A stretch of DNA of 64,000 nucleotides from CAYMQB01 sp964392665 (GTDB lineage Bacteria; Hydrothermota; E44-bin80), in assembly GCA_964392665.1 (NCBI GenBank), contig CAYMQB010000001.1, positions 62,001-126,000 of the forward strand, given 5' to 3'. The translations under genes were made by a program, and so were the position numbers. Shown in pieces: positions 1-8,371 of the stretch. The notes below the pieces were generated by a model that did not search any database, was not told the origin of the DNA, and saw nothing but the letters and a program-made list of their open reading frames with translations. Positions within the stretch are counted from its first letter, which is position 1. Every line of letters starts with the position of its first letter.

Positions 1-20
1 ACCGAGTTTAGCTTGTCCCC

Positions 21-3005
21 TTGTATGATGACCAGAAGCACGGGATTGATGATAACAGGTGTGAGATTATTGTTGAGGATGGAGGAAAACTTATAGCAGA
101 GGGGACTGAAAGGGATTCGGTTTATTTCACTTCTGCTGGATTAGAACCAAATAGGAATGATTGGTATGGGCTCAGATTTACCCCATTAGATAGCAAGCAT
201 CTAACGGGAGAGGAACATCTAACGGGGCGGACATCTTCTGATGAAAGTTCATTGAGTTATGTAAATCTTGCGTATGCAAAGACGGGCATTAGCTATGGGC
301 AAGGCTCTGTGGCAATGCTTAAGAATAGCTCCATTTCAAATAACTATATGGGCTTAAGTGCAACGCAATCATCACCCACGATAAAGAAATGCAGTATTAC
401 TGATAATTCCAGTGGGATATATTGCAGCAACTGCACCAATGTCACAATAGACAGCTGTCAGATAACCAACGACAGGTCTATCGGATTAGATTTACAATCA
501 ATCCAGCCCACACCCCTGGGTGGACCGGACAGTATACCTGTTTCTGGAACAGGGATTACTTTCAGCAACTGCGATGGAGTAACAGTAACAAATAACACAC
601 TAATCAATGACTATATTGGTATTTATGCATCGGGTTATCTGAATGGAGTGTTCCAGAACAACTATGTCGAGGATAACGAATGGCATGGTTTTGACATAGC
701 GGTAACACAGAGCTCAAATATGCAGTTCATCAACAATACATTCGTAAACAATGCCAAATATCCTGCAAATCACAATATGGCAAAAAGGTATTACAGAGAG
801 TTTGCAGGATTATCACTTGCATTTGCAGGAATTCATACAGGAGAGACTGATATAATTGTTAAAGGAAACACCTTCGAAGGTAATACCTGCGGGACAAGGT
901 TCAGCAAATACTATACAAATCCTTCAACAGGGACATACAGAGTAAGGTATGAAGGAAATACATCAAGGAACAACTTCTATGGCTTTGCCCTATCAGCACC
1001 ATCTGGAGCATCGGGATACAAGGGCACATTTGTAAGCAATACAGCAGAATTAAATGACAGTGCAGGCGTATTTGTCTGGTTTGGCATAGATTCAGGAGCA
1101 GTAAATCTTGGAGACTTAACAAATGCAGATGAAACGGATGATGGAGGTAATCACATATTAAACAACGGAGTCCGGGAAGTAATGAACATCTGTCCATACA
1201 AGACATATGCACAGGGTAGCTTCTGGGGCACAACGGATGCTCTGCAGATAGACAGCAAAATCTACGATGATGAAAAAGAACCTGCAAATGGAGAAGTAGA
1301 TTTCACGGGATACTATGTTGCAGGGAGAATTCAGGATGGAGATGTCTGGGAAGGAGTGGTCAGTGTCTGTGGGGATATACTCGTTCCGGAGAATGCAACA
1401 CTGAACATTGTAGAAGGAACGACGGTCAGGTTTGCGGCGGGTTATGATATAAATAACATTGGAGTGGACAGCACGCTTTCAGAGTTAATTGTAGAGGGGA
1501 ATGTTGAAATCAAACCCCGTTCAATTAGTTCAATTGGTTTAATTATTTCAAAGAGTTCAGGAGATATTGAGTTGAGGAGTTTTGGGGTTAGAGAGTTTGA
1601 GAGTTCAATAGGCAGAAAAGATGCACCATCTATGTATATACCAATAATCTTCACTTCGGATGCAGGAGAGCCATCACCTTCGGACTGGTATGGGATAGAG
1701 CTCGGAGGGTTAGATGTTGCGAGTTTAAGAGTTACAGAGTTTGAGAGTTCTGGAGTTAAAAGAGTCATAGAGTCAAAGGCTCATAATGTCAGTGAGTCAA
1801 GAGGTGCAGACCAAGCTCTGCTACTCCAGAAAACATCAGCAACAACAGGAGTTGTTGCACTCCAAAAAAACATCGGAGGGAATTTCCTGGAGAGCGAATA
1901 TGAGATTGCTTCCAAAGTCAATAACAATAGCATACTCGCAATGACAGACCATCGCAGGCTGAAGCCTGCGGCTACCAGTGAAAATAAGGACATACTCGCA
2001 AGGACAAGAAAGGAAAGAGACATTCGCTATTTCGAGATTGAGTATGCGAAAAAAGGGTTGGTGTTATGCGAAGGAGAAAATCTTGCAATGAAGGAATGCA
2101 CATTCAGAGATAATGAAACAGGACTAAAATTGAGGAGCAATTCTCTTGTTACTGTTAAGGATTGTATTTTCAGAGATAATATCGATTCTGGAATACTGAT
2201 TGGAGAAGGTGTATCAGGCACAATAAAAGACGACAGTTTGTGTGATAATGGAATAGGGCTCAATCTTAAAGGAACGCAGGCTAAAGCCTGCGGCTACCCC
2301 ACAGGAGATTATTTGGTAGCCGCACCTTTTAAGGTGCGAAATAGCTCTCTTGATTTAAAAGAACTGTATGTATCGAGGAATAATACGGGCATATTATGCG
2401 CTGGTGAATCCACTCCGCAGATAAAGGAGAACCAAATAATCAACAACATAGATTATGGTATCTATATTACAGATGATGCAGAACCGAATTTAGGTGGTAG
2501 TGGTCACAACTATATCTATGGAAGCGGAACCTATGATTTATGCAACAACACAAGCAACCGAATAATGGCTAAAAAGAACTACTGGGGAACAATGGACATA
2601 GACTCTGTAGAATCACACATCTATGATTATTACGATGACAACTCTCTTGGAGTAGTAGAGATAGAACCACTCTGGAATGGCAACAAAACAATTGGTGGCA
2701 CGATGTCATCAGGAAAAGAGAACAGGTTTATGTATTCATTAAAACCTGTTTCGCCTAATCCGTTTGTCAATAGTACGACAATTGCTTACTCCATTGCAAA
2801 TTCAGGAAAAGTTTCATTAAAAGTTTTTGACATAACCGGAAGATGTATCAAGACTCTTGTAGATGAGAAAAAGGAAGCTGGTTTCTACACTATTAAATGG
2901 AATGGATGTAACAGCAGTAATAAAAAGTTCGCAGTGGGTGTCTATTTCACGAGGTTAACATCGGGTAATTTCACATCTGTAAAGAAGGTTATACTTGTGA
3001 GATAA
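21..3005 (+). CDS. Secreted right-handed beta-helix protein with C-terminal sorting domain (5' end missing)
   Basis: This is a large surface or secreted protein of which about 994 residues are visible. The body consists of parallel beta-helix repeats rich in short Asn turns (NNT, DN, GI), as in pectate-lyase-like and NosD-like proteins. Two copies of a larger module are recognisable: a 'G-x-V-x-F then IIVE/LIVEG' segment occurs near residue 15 and again near residue 470. The last 90 residues form a FlgD-like/type IX-style C-terminal domain (SPNPF, DITGR, GVYF, final KKVILVR). Translation as shown starts at a TTG in the middle of a repeat, with no signal peptide and an in-frame stop at 9-11. 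Frame 1 just upstream reads TEFSLSP, which fits the missing preceding strand. The true gene therefore begins outside the window and may carry a frame break near 17-23. Palindromic repeats are inserted in frame. No catalytic function can be assigned. Confidence 0.75.
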   Translation: MYDDQKHGIDDNRCEIIVEDGGKLIAEGTERDSVYFTSAGLEPNRNDWYGLRFTPLDSKHLTGEEHLTGRTSSDESSLSYVNLAYAKTGISYGQGSVAMLKNSSISNNYMGLSATQSSPTIKKCSITDNSSGIYCSNCTNVTIDSCQITNDRSIGLDLQSIQPTPLGGPDSIPVSGTGITFSNCDGVTVTNNTLINDYIGIYASGYLNGVFQNNYVEDNEWHGFDIAVTQSSNMQFINNTFVNNAKYPANHNMAKRYYREFAGLSLAFAGIHTGETDIIVKGNTFEGNTCGTRFSKYYTNPSTGTYRVRYEGNTSRNNFYGFALSAPSGASGYKGTFVSNTAELNDSAGVFVWFGIDSGAVNLGDLTNADETDDGGNHILNNGVREVMNICPYKTYAQGSFWGTTDALQIDSKIYDDEKEPANGEVDFTGYYVAGRIQDGDVWEGVVSVCGDILVPENATLNIVEGTTVRFAAGYDINNIGVDSTLSELIVEGNVEIKPRSISSIGLIISKSSGDIELRSFGVREFESSIGRKDAPSMYIPIIFTSDAGEPSPSDWYGIELGGLDVASLRVTEFESSGVKRVIESKAHNVSESRGADQALLLQKTSATTGVVALQKNIGGNFLESEYEIASKVNNNSILAMTDHRRLKPAATSENKDILARTRKERDIRYFEIEYAKKGLVLCEGENLAMKECTFRDNETGLKLRSNSLVTVKDCIFRDNIDSGILIGEGVSGTIKDDSLCDNGIGLNLKGTQAKACGYPTGDYLVAAPFKVRNSSLDLKELYVSRNNTGILCAGESTPQIKENQIINNIDYGIYITDDAEPNLGGSGHNYIYGSGTYDLCNNTSNRIMAKKNYWGTMDIDSVESHIYDYYDDNSLGVVEIEPLWNGNKTIGGTMSSGKENRFMYSLKPVSPNPFVNSTTIAYSIANSGKVSLKVFDITGRCIKTLVDEKKEAGFYTIKWNGCNSSNKKFAVGVYFTRLTSGNFTSVKKVILVR
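1548..1812 (+). repeat. GAGTT-rich low-complexity segments inside the beta-helix gene
   Basis: Two stretches, about 1548-1610 and 1718-1805, are made of GAGTT/GAGTC words spaced 7-10 bases apart. They share the exact 15-mer at 1592-1606 and 1736-1750, encoding EFESS in both. The encoded sequence is Ser/Glu-rich and interrupts the normal beta-helix pattern, so these look like in-frame insertions or expansions. Confidence 0.5.
1953..1977 (+). repeat. REP-like palindrome with GCTACC tag, inside CDS
   Basis: A perfect 8-bp inverted repeat (CGCAGGCT, 2-nt loop, AGCCTGCG at 1953-1970) is followed by GCTACCA. The same unit occurs again at 2275. It lies inside the coding sequence and is translated in frame as part of RRLKPAAT. 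Confidence 0.75.
2275..2338 (+). repeat. Inverted pair of REP-like palindromes (REPIN-like), inside CDS
   Basis: The left half is CGCAGGCT-AA-AGCCTGCG (2275-2292) followed by the tag GCTACC (2293-2298). The right half is the tag GGTAGC (2315-2320) followed by the palindrome CGCACCTT-TT-AAGGTGCG (2321-2338). The tags are reverse complements, so two tagged hairpins face each other across 16 bp, the architecture of a REPIN. The pair is translated in frame within the beta-helix protein. Confidence 0.7.
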
Positions 3006-3168
3006 GAAGTTCACAAGAGCACAAGACACAAGATAATTTGAAGATGAGATTGCCCAGCCAAAAACATACGTAACTATAATATTAAAAATCAAAATCCCTA
3101 TAAAGCCTTTATTCATAATTGTTTTAGCAGTTTTTTAGGACTAAATTAGAAGGGGAATTTCCACCACA

Positions 3169-4278
3169 TTAAGCACTCTTCAGGAAATTAAGGTCAGGAT
3201 ATGTGAAGGACACAAGAATTATTTCATCACCATCCGAAAATGTTTCAAACTGTGTATTCTTTGGATTCAGCATAATATTACCTTTGTTTTTAACACCGAT
3301 GAGTATAGACGGGTTTGCATCGTCTCTTCGCTTCAGCAAATCTTTAGCTAACTCTTCGAAATGTTTTCCAATATAGTTAGGCGGGACAGGTAACTGATAA
3401 ATCTCATTTGTTTCCTCAGAAACTGTAATAAGATTGCTGTAGACTTTACTCAAACCCGGTGTTAGTGCAGATTGTGAAATTATCCTGAGTGCAAATTCAC
3501 CTGCCGAAACAATCTCATCACATCCCGCTTTTTCGAGATGTTCGTGATTTCTGGGGTCAGCTCCTTCTGTTACAATATGTATCTTTTTACATTTTTTATC
3601 TTCACACAGTTGCTTGATAGTCATTGCGATCAATATGGACTGAGCATCTGCATATTCACCTGCAGCCGATTTAGACAGGATAATACAGGAAAATGCAACC
3701 AATATACGAGCCCTATTCAGGATTACTTCGTTTGTTGGGTCGCCTTTCACTAAGTATACTTTACTGAATTCTTCGATCTCATCCAGTTCAGGTAAGCTTT
3801 TCTCTGTAACCTCATCCGAAATAATAACGATCGCTCTTTTAACCTTTAATGCCTTTGCTCTGAGTTCCTTGATAATCGACATACCTTTTTCATTCCAGTT
3901 ACAGATAATTATATGATTACTCAAGTTTTTGGGTGGCATATATTTTCGACCTCCTATCTTTCTTTCAACGAATATTGACGCAACCGTACCGGTGAAAATT
4001 CCAACTACACCTAAACTCATAATAAGAATTAGCGTTACAATTATCTTGCCATGAGTCGTATGCGGCTGCCCACTATCAAGTCCGCTAAAAAGATAAACGG
4101 CAATGTTCCAGAAACACTTACCAACATTTCCAAAATCTTCGGAATTCCCCGTATGCTCAAATACCCAAAGAGTGAAAGAACCAAAGAACCAGATAACAAG
4201 AATAATCAATAGAAGTCTTAGAAACTCATGTCGCCATACGAATTTCTTGATTCCTATTACTAATCTATCCGATGTCAC
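3169..4278 (-). CDS. Potassium-channel-like protein with RCK/TrkA-N domain
   Basis: This 369-residue inner-membrane ion channel has two predicted membrane helices (about residues 18-38 and 76-104) around a pore loop. A cytosolic Rossmann/RCK region follows (from about residue 120, 'NHIIICNWNEKG'), and a TrkA-C-like tail from about residue 290. The overall order resembles MthK and Castor/Pollux-type channels. The pore loop reads SGLDSGQP and lacks the canonical TVGYG filter, so potassium selectivity cannot be assumed. The GTG start overlaps the lpxA stop (GTGA), so the gene is translationally coupled as the last member of the envelope operon. A role in ion or osmotic homeostasis is inference. 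Confidence 0.75.
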   Translation of the reverse strand: MTSDRLVIGIKKFVWRHEFLRLLLIILVIWFFGSFTLWVFEHTGNSEDFGNVGKCFWNIAVYLFSGLDSGQPHTTHGKIIVTLILIMSLGVVGIFTGTVASIFVERKIGGRKYMPPKNLSNHIIICNWNEKGMSIIKELRAKALKVKRAIVIISDEVTEKSLPELDEIEEFSKVYLVKGDPTNEVILNRARILVAFSCIILSKSAAGEYADAQSILIAMTIKQLCEDKKCKKIHIVTEGADPRNHEHLEKAGCDEIVSAGEFALRIISQSALTPGLSKVYSNLITVSEETNEIYQLPVPPNYIGKHFEELAKDLLKRRDDANPSILIGVKNKGNIMLNPKNTQFETFSDGDEIILVSFTYPDLNFLKSA

Positions 4279-5048
4279 TTGGCAATACCTCTCTTGCTCT
4301 TTTCAATAAAGTTTAACAGAGTTTTTATTTCTGCAGTTTGTGTCAGTGTTTCTTTGATTCTTTCTACAGCCTGAGTGGTATTGAAATTCTTGTCAAGTAT
4401 AATATCGAAAGCCTGCTTCAGCAGATTGATCGTTTCCTTTTTGAATTTGTTTCTTCTCAGTCCAATGATGTTCAAACCAAATATTTTCAGAGGTTCACCG
4501 CCAGCAAGAGAATATGGAATAATATCCTTGTCAATTCTGTATCCTCCACCAACAATCGAATAACTTCCCACTTTACAAAACTGGTGAGCAGGGATTAGAG
4601 CGCTCAAAAAGGCAAAATCATTGACTTCCACAAAACCACCTAATTGTGTCGTATTTGCAATAATTACATTGTTTCCAATTACACAATCGTGCCCAACATG
4701 CACATATGCCATCAAAAAGCAGTTGTTTCCTACTGTTGTATTATTTCCTTGAATTGACGCTTTATGAATAGATACAAATTCCCGTATTGTATTATTGTTT
4801 CCAATTCTTACTCCTGATTCCCAACCATCGTATTTCAAATCTTGTGGTAAAGCACCTATTATCGCAGAATGACAGATTATATTATTATCCCCAATAACAC
4901 TCCCACCTTTTATTAAAACATTATCTTCAATCTTTGTCCCTTTTCCAACCACAACATCCTCTTCAATAATGGAAAACGGACCCACTCTTACCTCTTCACC
5001 CAATATCGCCTTCTTGCTGACTATCGCAAATTTATTTATATTTACCAT
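4275..5048 (-). CDS. lpxA: Acyl-ACP--UDP-N-acetylglucosamine O-acyltransferase LpxA
   Basis: LpxA performs the first step of lipid A synthesis, transferring a 3-hydroxyacyl chain from ACP to the 3-OH of UDP-GlcNAc in the cytosol. At 257 residues it has the normal family length. Hexapeptide repeats (for example VIGDNN, RIGNNN, TVGNN, VIGNN) form the left-handed beta-helix over about residues 1-190. His120 in HVGHDCVIGNN corresponds to the catalytic His125 of E. coli. A helical C-terminal domain follows. The gene overlaps fabZ by 17 nt upstream and the channel gene by 4 nt downstream, giving tight coupling within the bamA-lpx operon. Confidence 0.97.
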   Translation of the reverse strand: MVNINKFAIVSKKAILGEEVRVGPFSIIEEDVVVGKGTKIEDNVLIKGGSVIGDNNIICHSAIIGALPQDLKYDGWESGVRIGNNNTIREFVSIHKASIQGNNTTVGNNCFLMAYVHVGHDCVIGNNVIIANTTQLGGFVEVNDFAFLSALIPAHQFCKVGSYSIVGGGYRIDKDIIPYSLAGGEPLKIFGLNIIGLRRNKFKKETINLLKQAFDIILDKNFNTTQAVERIKETLTQTAEIKTLLNFIEKSKRGIAK

Positions 5049-5499
5049 TACGAAAATTTCCTTTGTCTACAATCACTGCAGTAAATTCACCCTCCGCCAC
5101 TAACGACTCATCCACAAATGTCTTTGCCTGCATGATACAAATTTTCTTCCGGAATTTTTTCATCTCTACTTCACAACGTAACTGGTCTCCAGGTCGCACT
5201 GGTTTTCTGAATTTTACCTTATCTATCATCATAAAATATAGTAATTTAGTGCTTGTATCTTCAAACCGATTCAAAAGTAAAAATCCTCCGACCTGAGCCA
5301 TAGACTCTATAATTAGAACTCCAGGCATCACAGGTTCACCTGGAAAATGACCATTGAAAAACGGCTCATTAAACGTAACATTTTTTATTCCAATAACCCT
5401 GTTCTTTTCTAATTTTACTATTCTATCAACAAGTAAAAATGGATATCTATGTGGTAAAATTTTCAGTATATCTGTAATATCATAACTTTTTTTTGTCAT
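5032..5499 (-). CDS. fabZ: 3-hydroxyacyl-[acyl-carrier-protein] dehydratase FabZ
   Basis: FabZ dehydrates 3-hydroxyacyl-ACP in fatty acid elongation and so competes with LpxA and LpxD for the same substrate. At 155 residues it is a full-length hot-dog fold protein with the LPHRYPFLLVDRI motif. The catalytic His51 lies in HFPGEPVMPG and Glu65 in IIESMAQVGG. The ATG is preceded by GGAGGTGTT. It sits between lpxC and lpxA; in some Bacteroidota lpxC and fabZ are fused, but here they are separate with a 53-nt gap. Confidence 0.97.
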   Translation of the reverse strand: MTKKSYDITDILKILPHRYPFLLVDRIVKLEKNRVIGIKNVTFNEPFFNGHFPGEPVMPGVLIIESMAQVGGFLLLNRFEDTSTKLLYFMMIDKVKFRKPVRPGDQLRCEVEMKKFRKKICIMQAKTFVDESLVAEGEFTAVIVDKGNFRNGKYK

Positions 5500-5552
5500 A
5501 ACACCTCCGGGATTTTATTTTCATTGTTTACTCTTTACTCACTAATTTATTT

Positions 5553-6422
5553 TCATGTTTTCGAAGTTTGCCTTGCTAATTTTCTTAGAAATTCTACATG
5601 GGTTGTATGACCCCCACGCATTATTACGAAGTGCCCCTTTAATCTTCTGCATAAAAGCGATAAATCCCCAAGAAAATCAAGTATTTTGTGTCTGACAAAC
5701 TCATCATCGAAACGTAATTCAGTCTTGTTTAGCAAACCCGCTTTTGAATATACCAGCGCATTCTCGAAACTCCCTCCGCTTATCAAACCTCTTTTTCTCA
5801 ATGGTTTCACCCATTCTAAGAATGCGAAAGTTCTTGCTGGTGCAATTTCATTTACGAAACTTTCGTCTGTTACATTTAGTGTTTTCATTTGAGTCAGCTC
5901 GGGATAATTATCGTAATTAATGAGATAACTAATCTTAAGAGATAAGGATGGAAATACAGATATAAAACAGTTGCCTTTTTTATAGGTTATAGGTGATTTA
6001 ATCTGTAGGCTATCACTCCCATTTTTTGTCAGTTTTTCTACCATCAATTCCTTTTTTAACTTTTCCACAATGGGCTTTGCGCTTCCGTCCAATATAGGAA
6101 TCTCTTCTCCATCTTCCAGTACTACTGTCAGCCCTCGTACTCTTAATGCGAAAAAAGTAGCTAAAATGTGTTCAACGGTTCTAAAGCGAAACAAACCATT
6201 CCCAAGGGTCGTTCCATGGGTAGTATCCGTAACATTATCAATACAGGCCTCAATCCTTGAATCCTCTATTCCTTTTTTCATAAATTCAATATTTCCCCCG
6301 GATGGAATCACCGTTATTCTAGTTTTCTTACCAGAATGAACTCCAATACCTTCGAAGGAAAAGGGATTTCGAATCGTTCTATATTTTTTTTGACTGCTGG
6401 TTATCTTGTTTTTCAATTTCAT
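5553..6422 (-). CDS. lpxC: UDP-3-O-acyl-N-acetylglucosamine deacetylase LpxC
   Basis: LpxC is a zinc deacetylase and the committed step of lipid A synthesis. The N-terminal half has FEGIGVHSG and the zinc ligand His in TVEHILATFF (about residue 85). The C-terminal half carries the second ligand pair in RHKILDFLGD (about 245-250) and the general acid His in GGHTTH (about 270). At about 289 residues it has normal length. ATG at 6422 is preferred; a TTG lies one codon upstream. The start overlaps the end of lpxD by over 40 nt. In enterobacteria LpxC turnover is controlled through LapB and FtsH, and lapA/lapB homologues occur at 16.5-18 kb. Confidence 0.96.
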   Translation of the reverse strand: MKLKNKITSSQKKYRTIRNPFSFEGIGVHSGKKTRITVIPSGGNIEFMKKGIEDSRIEACIDNVTDTTHGTTLGNGLFRFRTVEHILATFFALRVRGLTVVLEDGEEIPILDGSAKPIVEKLKKELMVEKLTKNGSDSLQIKSPITYKKGNCFISVFPSLSLKISYLINYDNYPELTQMKTLNVTDESFVNEIAPARTFAFLEWVKPLRKRGLISGGSFENALVYSKAGLLNKTELRFDDEFVRHKILDFLGDLSLLCRRLKGHFVIMRGGHTTHVEFLRKLARQTSKT

Positions 6423-7419
6423 CAAAGATTCGTTCCAGCTTCTTAACTCTTTTAAGCAACTCAGGAAGCCTTAACGATGCAGCATAAATTCTTCTTGCAA
6501 GACCGTGGTCACGTGCTGGATAACCTGAAAATATCGAGTTAGGAGGTATATTTTTCGTCACACCACTCTGAGCCGCGACTACAGCACCATCACCAATCTT
6601 AAGATGATCAGCCACTCCAACCTGACCTGCGAGAATAACATTCTTACCTATCTTGCAGCTCCCAGCTATTCCAACCTGTGCAATAATCAAGCCATTTTCA
6701 TCAATGGTAACATTATGACCAATTTGAACAAGGTTGTCTATTTTCGTTCCTCTCTTTATTAGAGTTTCACCAAACGATGCTCTATCTATTGTAACATTGG
6801 AACCTATTTCACAATCATCTTCAATTATAACCTTACCAATCTGCGGAATCTTGTGATGCTTTTTACCTTCTGTAACATAAGCATATCCATCGCTACCGAT
6901 TACGGCACCCGGATGAATTATTACCCTCTTCCCTATTGTGGTATCCATAAGAATCGTAACTCTTGTTTTTACAATCGTTTTATCTCCAATGCTTGTATTA
7001 TTGTCAATGTAAGAAAAAGCTCCAACTTGAACATTCTTCCCTATTCTTACCCCTGAACCAATAATGACATAAGGTCCAATATATGCTGTCCTATCTATCT
7101 TTGAATTCTCACCGACAAGTGCAGACTGAGAAACACCGGGCTCAAGCTTCACCGTTTCCTGGAAAAGCTTTGTTATTTTAATAAAACATAGAGCGGGATT
7201 TTCAGCGTATATAAGTGTTTTCCCTTTTATACAGAGGCTTTCCTTTGTAACGATACAGGAAGCCCTCGACTTTTTCGCCAGTTCAAGAAACTTGGCATCT
7301 GCAAGAAAAATAATATCACCGGGTTTCCCATTTTCAAGTCCGGAAATTCCCTTTATCTCTAAGTTCTTATCACCTGAAACTCTACCTTTTATGGCAAGAG
7401 CAATTTCACGAACCTTCAT
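6379..7419 (-). CDS. lpxD: UDP-3-O-(3-hydroxyacyl)glucosamine N-acyltransferase LpxD
   Basis: LpxD adds the second, N-linked 3-hydroxyacyl chain to the lipid A precursor. At 346 residues it has normal length. An N-terminal uridine-binding domain (about 1-95) is followed by a long hexapeptide beta-helix (repeats such as KIGKNV, SIGDKT, TIGKRV). The catalytic His lies in QIGHNVTID near residue 240, and the FSGYPARDH motif and C-terminal helix follow. It overlaps the upstream ompH-type gene by 4 nt (ATGA) and lpxC downstream, so it is co-translated in the operon. Confidence 0.96.
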   Translation of the reverse strand: MKVREIALAIKGRVSGDKNLEIKGISGLENGKPGDIIFLADAKFLELAKKSRASCIVTKESLCIKGKTLIYAENPALCFIKITKLFQETVKLEPGVSQSALVGENSKIDRTAYIGPYVIIGSGVRIGKNVQVGAFSYIDNNTSIGDKTIVKTRVTILMDTTIGKRVIIHPGAVIGSDGYAYVTEGKKHHKIPQIGKVIIEDDCEIGSNVTIDRASFGETLIKRGTKIDNLVQIGHNVTIDENGLIIAQVGIAGSCKIGKNVILAGQVGVADHLKIGDGAVVAAQSGVTKNIPPNSIFSGYPARDHGLARRIYAASLRLPELLKRVKKLERIFDEIEKQDNQQSKKI

Positions 7420-8369
7420 TTTTCTCTTATTTCTCTTCCCAGAAATGTCAATAGATCCTGTGCCAATTTTTCTAACTTGTCTTTTTCTTCAATGGAAAAG
7501 TCCTTTTTTTTAATATCCTGTCCCTTGTTAAAGTCCATCCATTTCATATTGAGCTTTATCTTACCTGACGAGACCTGAACCTCTCCAAATACGATTATCC
7601 TTGCTTGCAGTCTTAGAGCAATGCGTCTGATTTGGCTATCGTCAAGGTCTTCTTCATTCATAAAACCGAGAAGTGTCATAGTTTCACTAACAGTTCTTGC
7701 TTCAACGGGTTCAAATGCTTCGAATTTATCCAGTCCGGATTTCGCCAAATTCGACATTTGTCTTCCAATCGATCTTGATTCGGCTTCAGTTCCCACATCC
7801 TTAAATCTGAAAACATAGAATTTTGTCTCCTCTGTTTCCGCAGCAGTGACCGAAAATTCTTTGTTTATTTCGAACAAAACTCTATCGGTTAGGTCAAGTC
7901 CGGTTTTTGCAAATATTATATTTCCTTTACTAATATCAAATATCATCGTAAAACCTTCATCTTCACCTATCTTTTGCAGTACATTGCCTATTTCTTCAAT
8001 CACGGGTCTAATCAGTTCTTCATATTTTTTCTCTGTCTTTCCCCCCATTCCCCATATATCCTTAATGAAATTCTCATACGTTTCCTGTTTTTCTTCTATT
8101 TCTTTTTCTTTCTTTTTCCTTGTTTCACTGGATAAAATAAGATACTGTTCTTCTAATTCGCTTTTCAACTTGGTTATTTCTTGTTTTTTATCCTGAGCTT
8201 CCTTCTCCCATTCGAGTTCCAACTTATTGTATTGTTGTCTTAAAAGACTGATACCTTTGTAGTTATCGATTATCTTGTCCGAATCTACAAAACCTATCTT
8301 TTCCGCAGAGAAAGCAATGGCTGTAAGAAAAAGCAGAATTAAAATCGCTTCAAGACTAACCTTTTTCAT
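7416..8369 (-). CDS. OmpH/Skp-type periplasmic chaperone with extra C-terminal domain
   Basis: A signal peptide (MKKVSLEAILILLFLTAIAF then SAE) precedes an OmpH/Skp region at about residues 20-165: IGFVDSDKI, a long Glu/Lys coiled coil, then 'MIFDISKGNIIFAKTGLDLT'. Skp proteins normally end there at about 160-170 residues. This protein continues for about 150 residues with an alpha/beta domain (YVFRFKDVG..., ARIIVFGEVQVSSGKI...). That domain looks like the FlgO/LpoB/CsgG-type periplasmic nucleotide-binding-like fold; this assignment is tentative. ATG at 8369 (GGTGG five bases upstream) is preferred over the GTG at 8378. It lies between an outer-membrane protein gene and lpxD, the place skp occupies in E. 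coli. Confidence 0.85.
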   Translation of the reverse strand: MKKVSLEAILILLFLTAIAFSAEKIGFVDSDKIIDNYKGISLLRQQYNKLELEWEKEAQDKKQEITKLKSELEEQYLILSSETRKKKEKEIEEKQETYENFIKDIWGMGGKTEKKYEELIRPVIEEIGNVLQKIGEDEGFTMIFDISKGNIIFAKTGLDLTDRVLFEINKEFSVTAAETEETKFYVFRFKDVGTEAESRSIGRQMSNLAKSGLDKFEAFEPVEARTVSETMTLLGFMNEEDLDDSQIRRIALRLQARIIVFGEVQVSSGKIKLNMKWMDFNKGQDIKKKDFSIEEKDKLEKLAQDLLTFLGREIREK

Positions 8370-8371
8370 AG

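Noticed and set aside
901..1287. 128-residue minus-strand ORF
   Set aside because: It is antisense to the beta-helix gene, rich in Cys/Leu/His with no recognisable domain or start signals.
2275..2338. CRISPR repeat or intrinsic terminator
   Set aside because: The palindromes differ from each other, are not regularly spaced and are translated in frame; they fit a tagged REP-like pair better.
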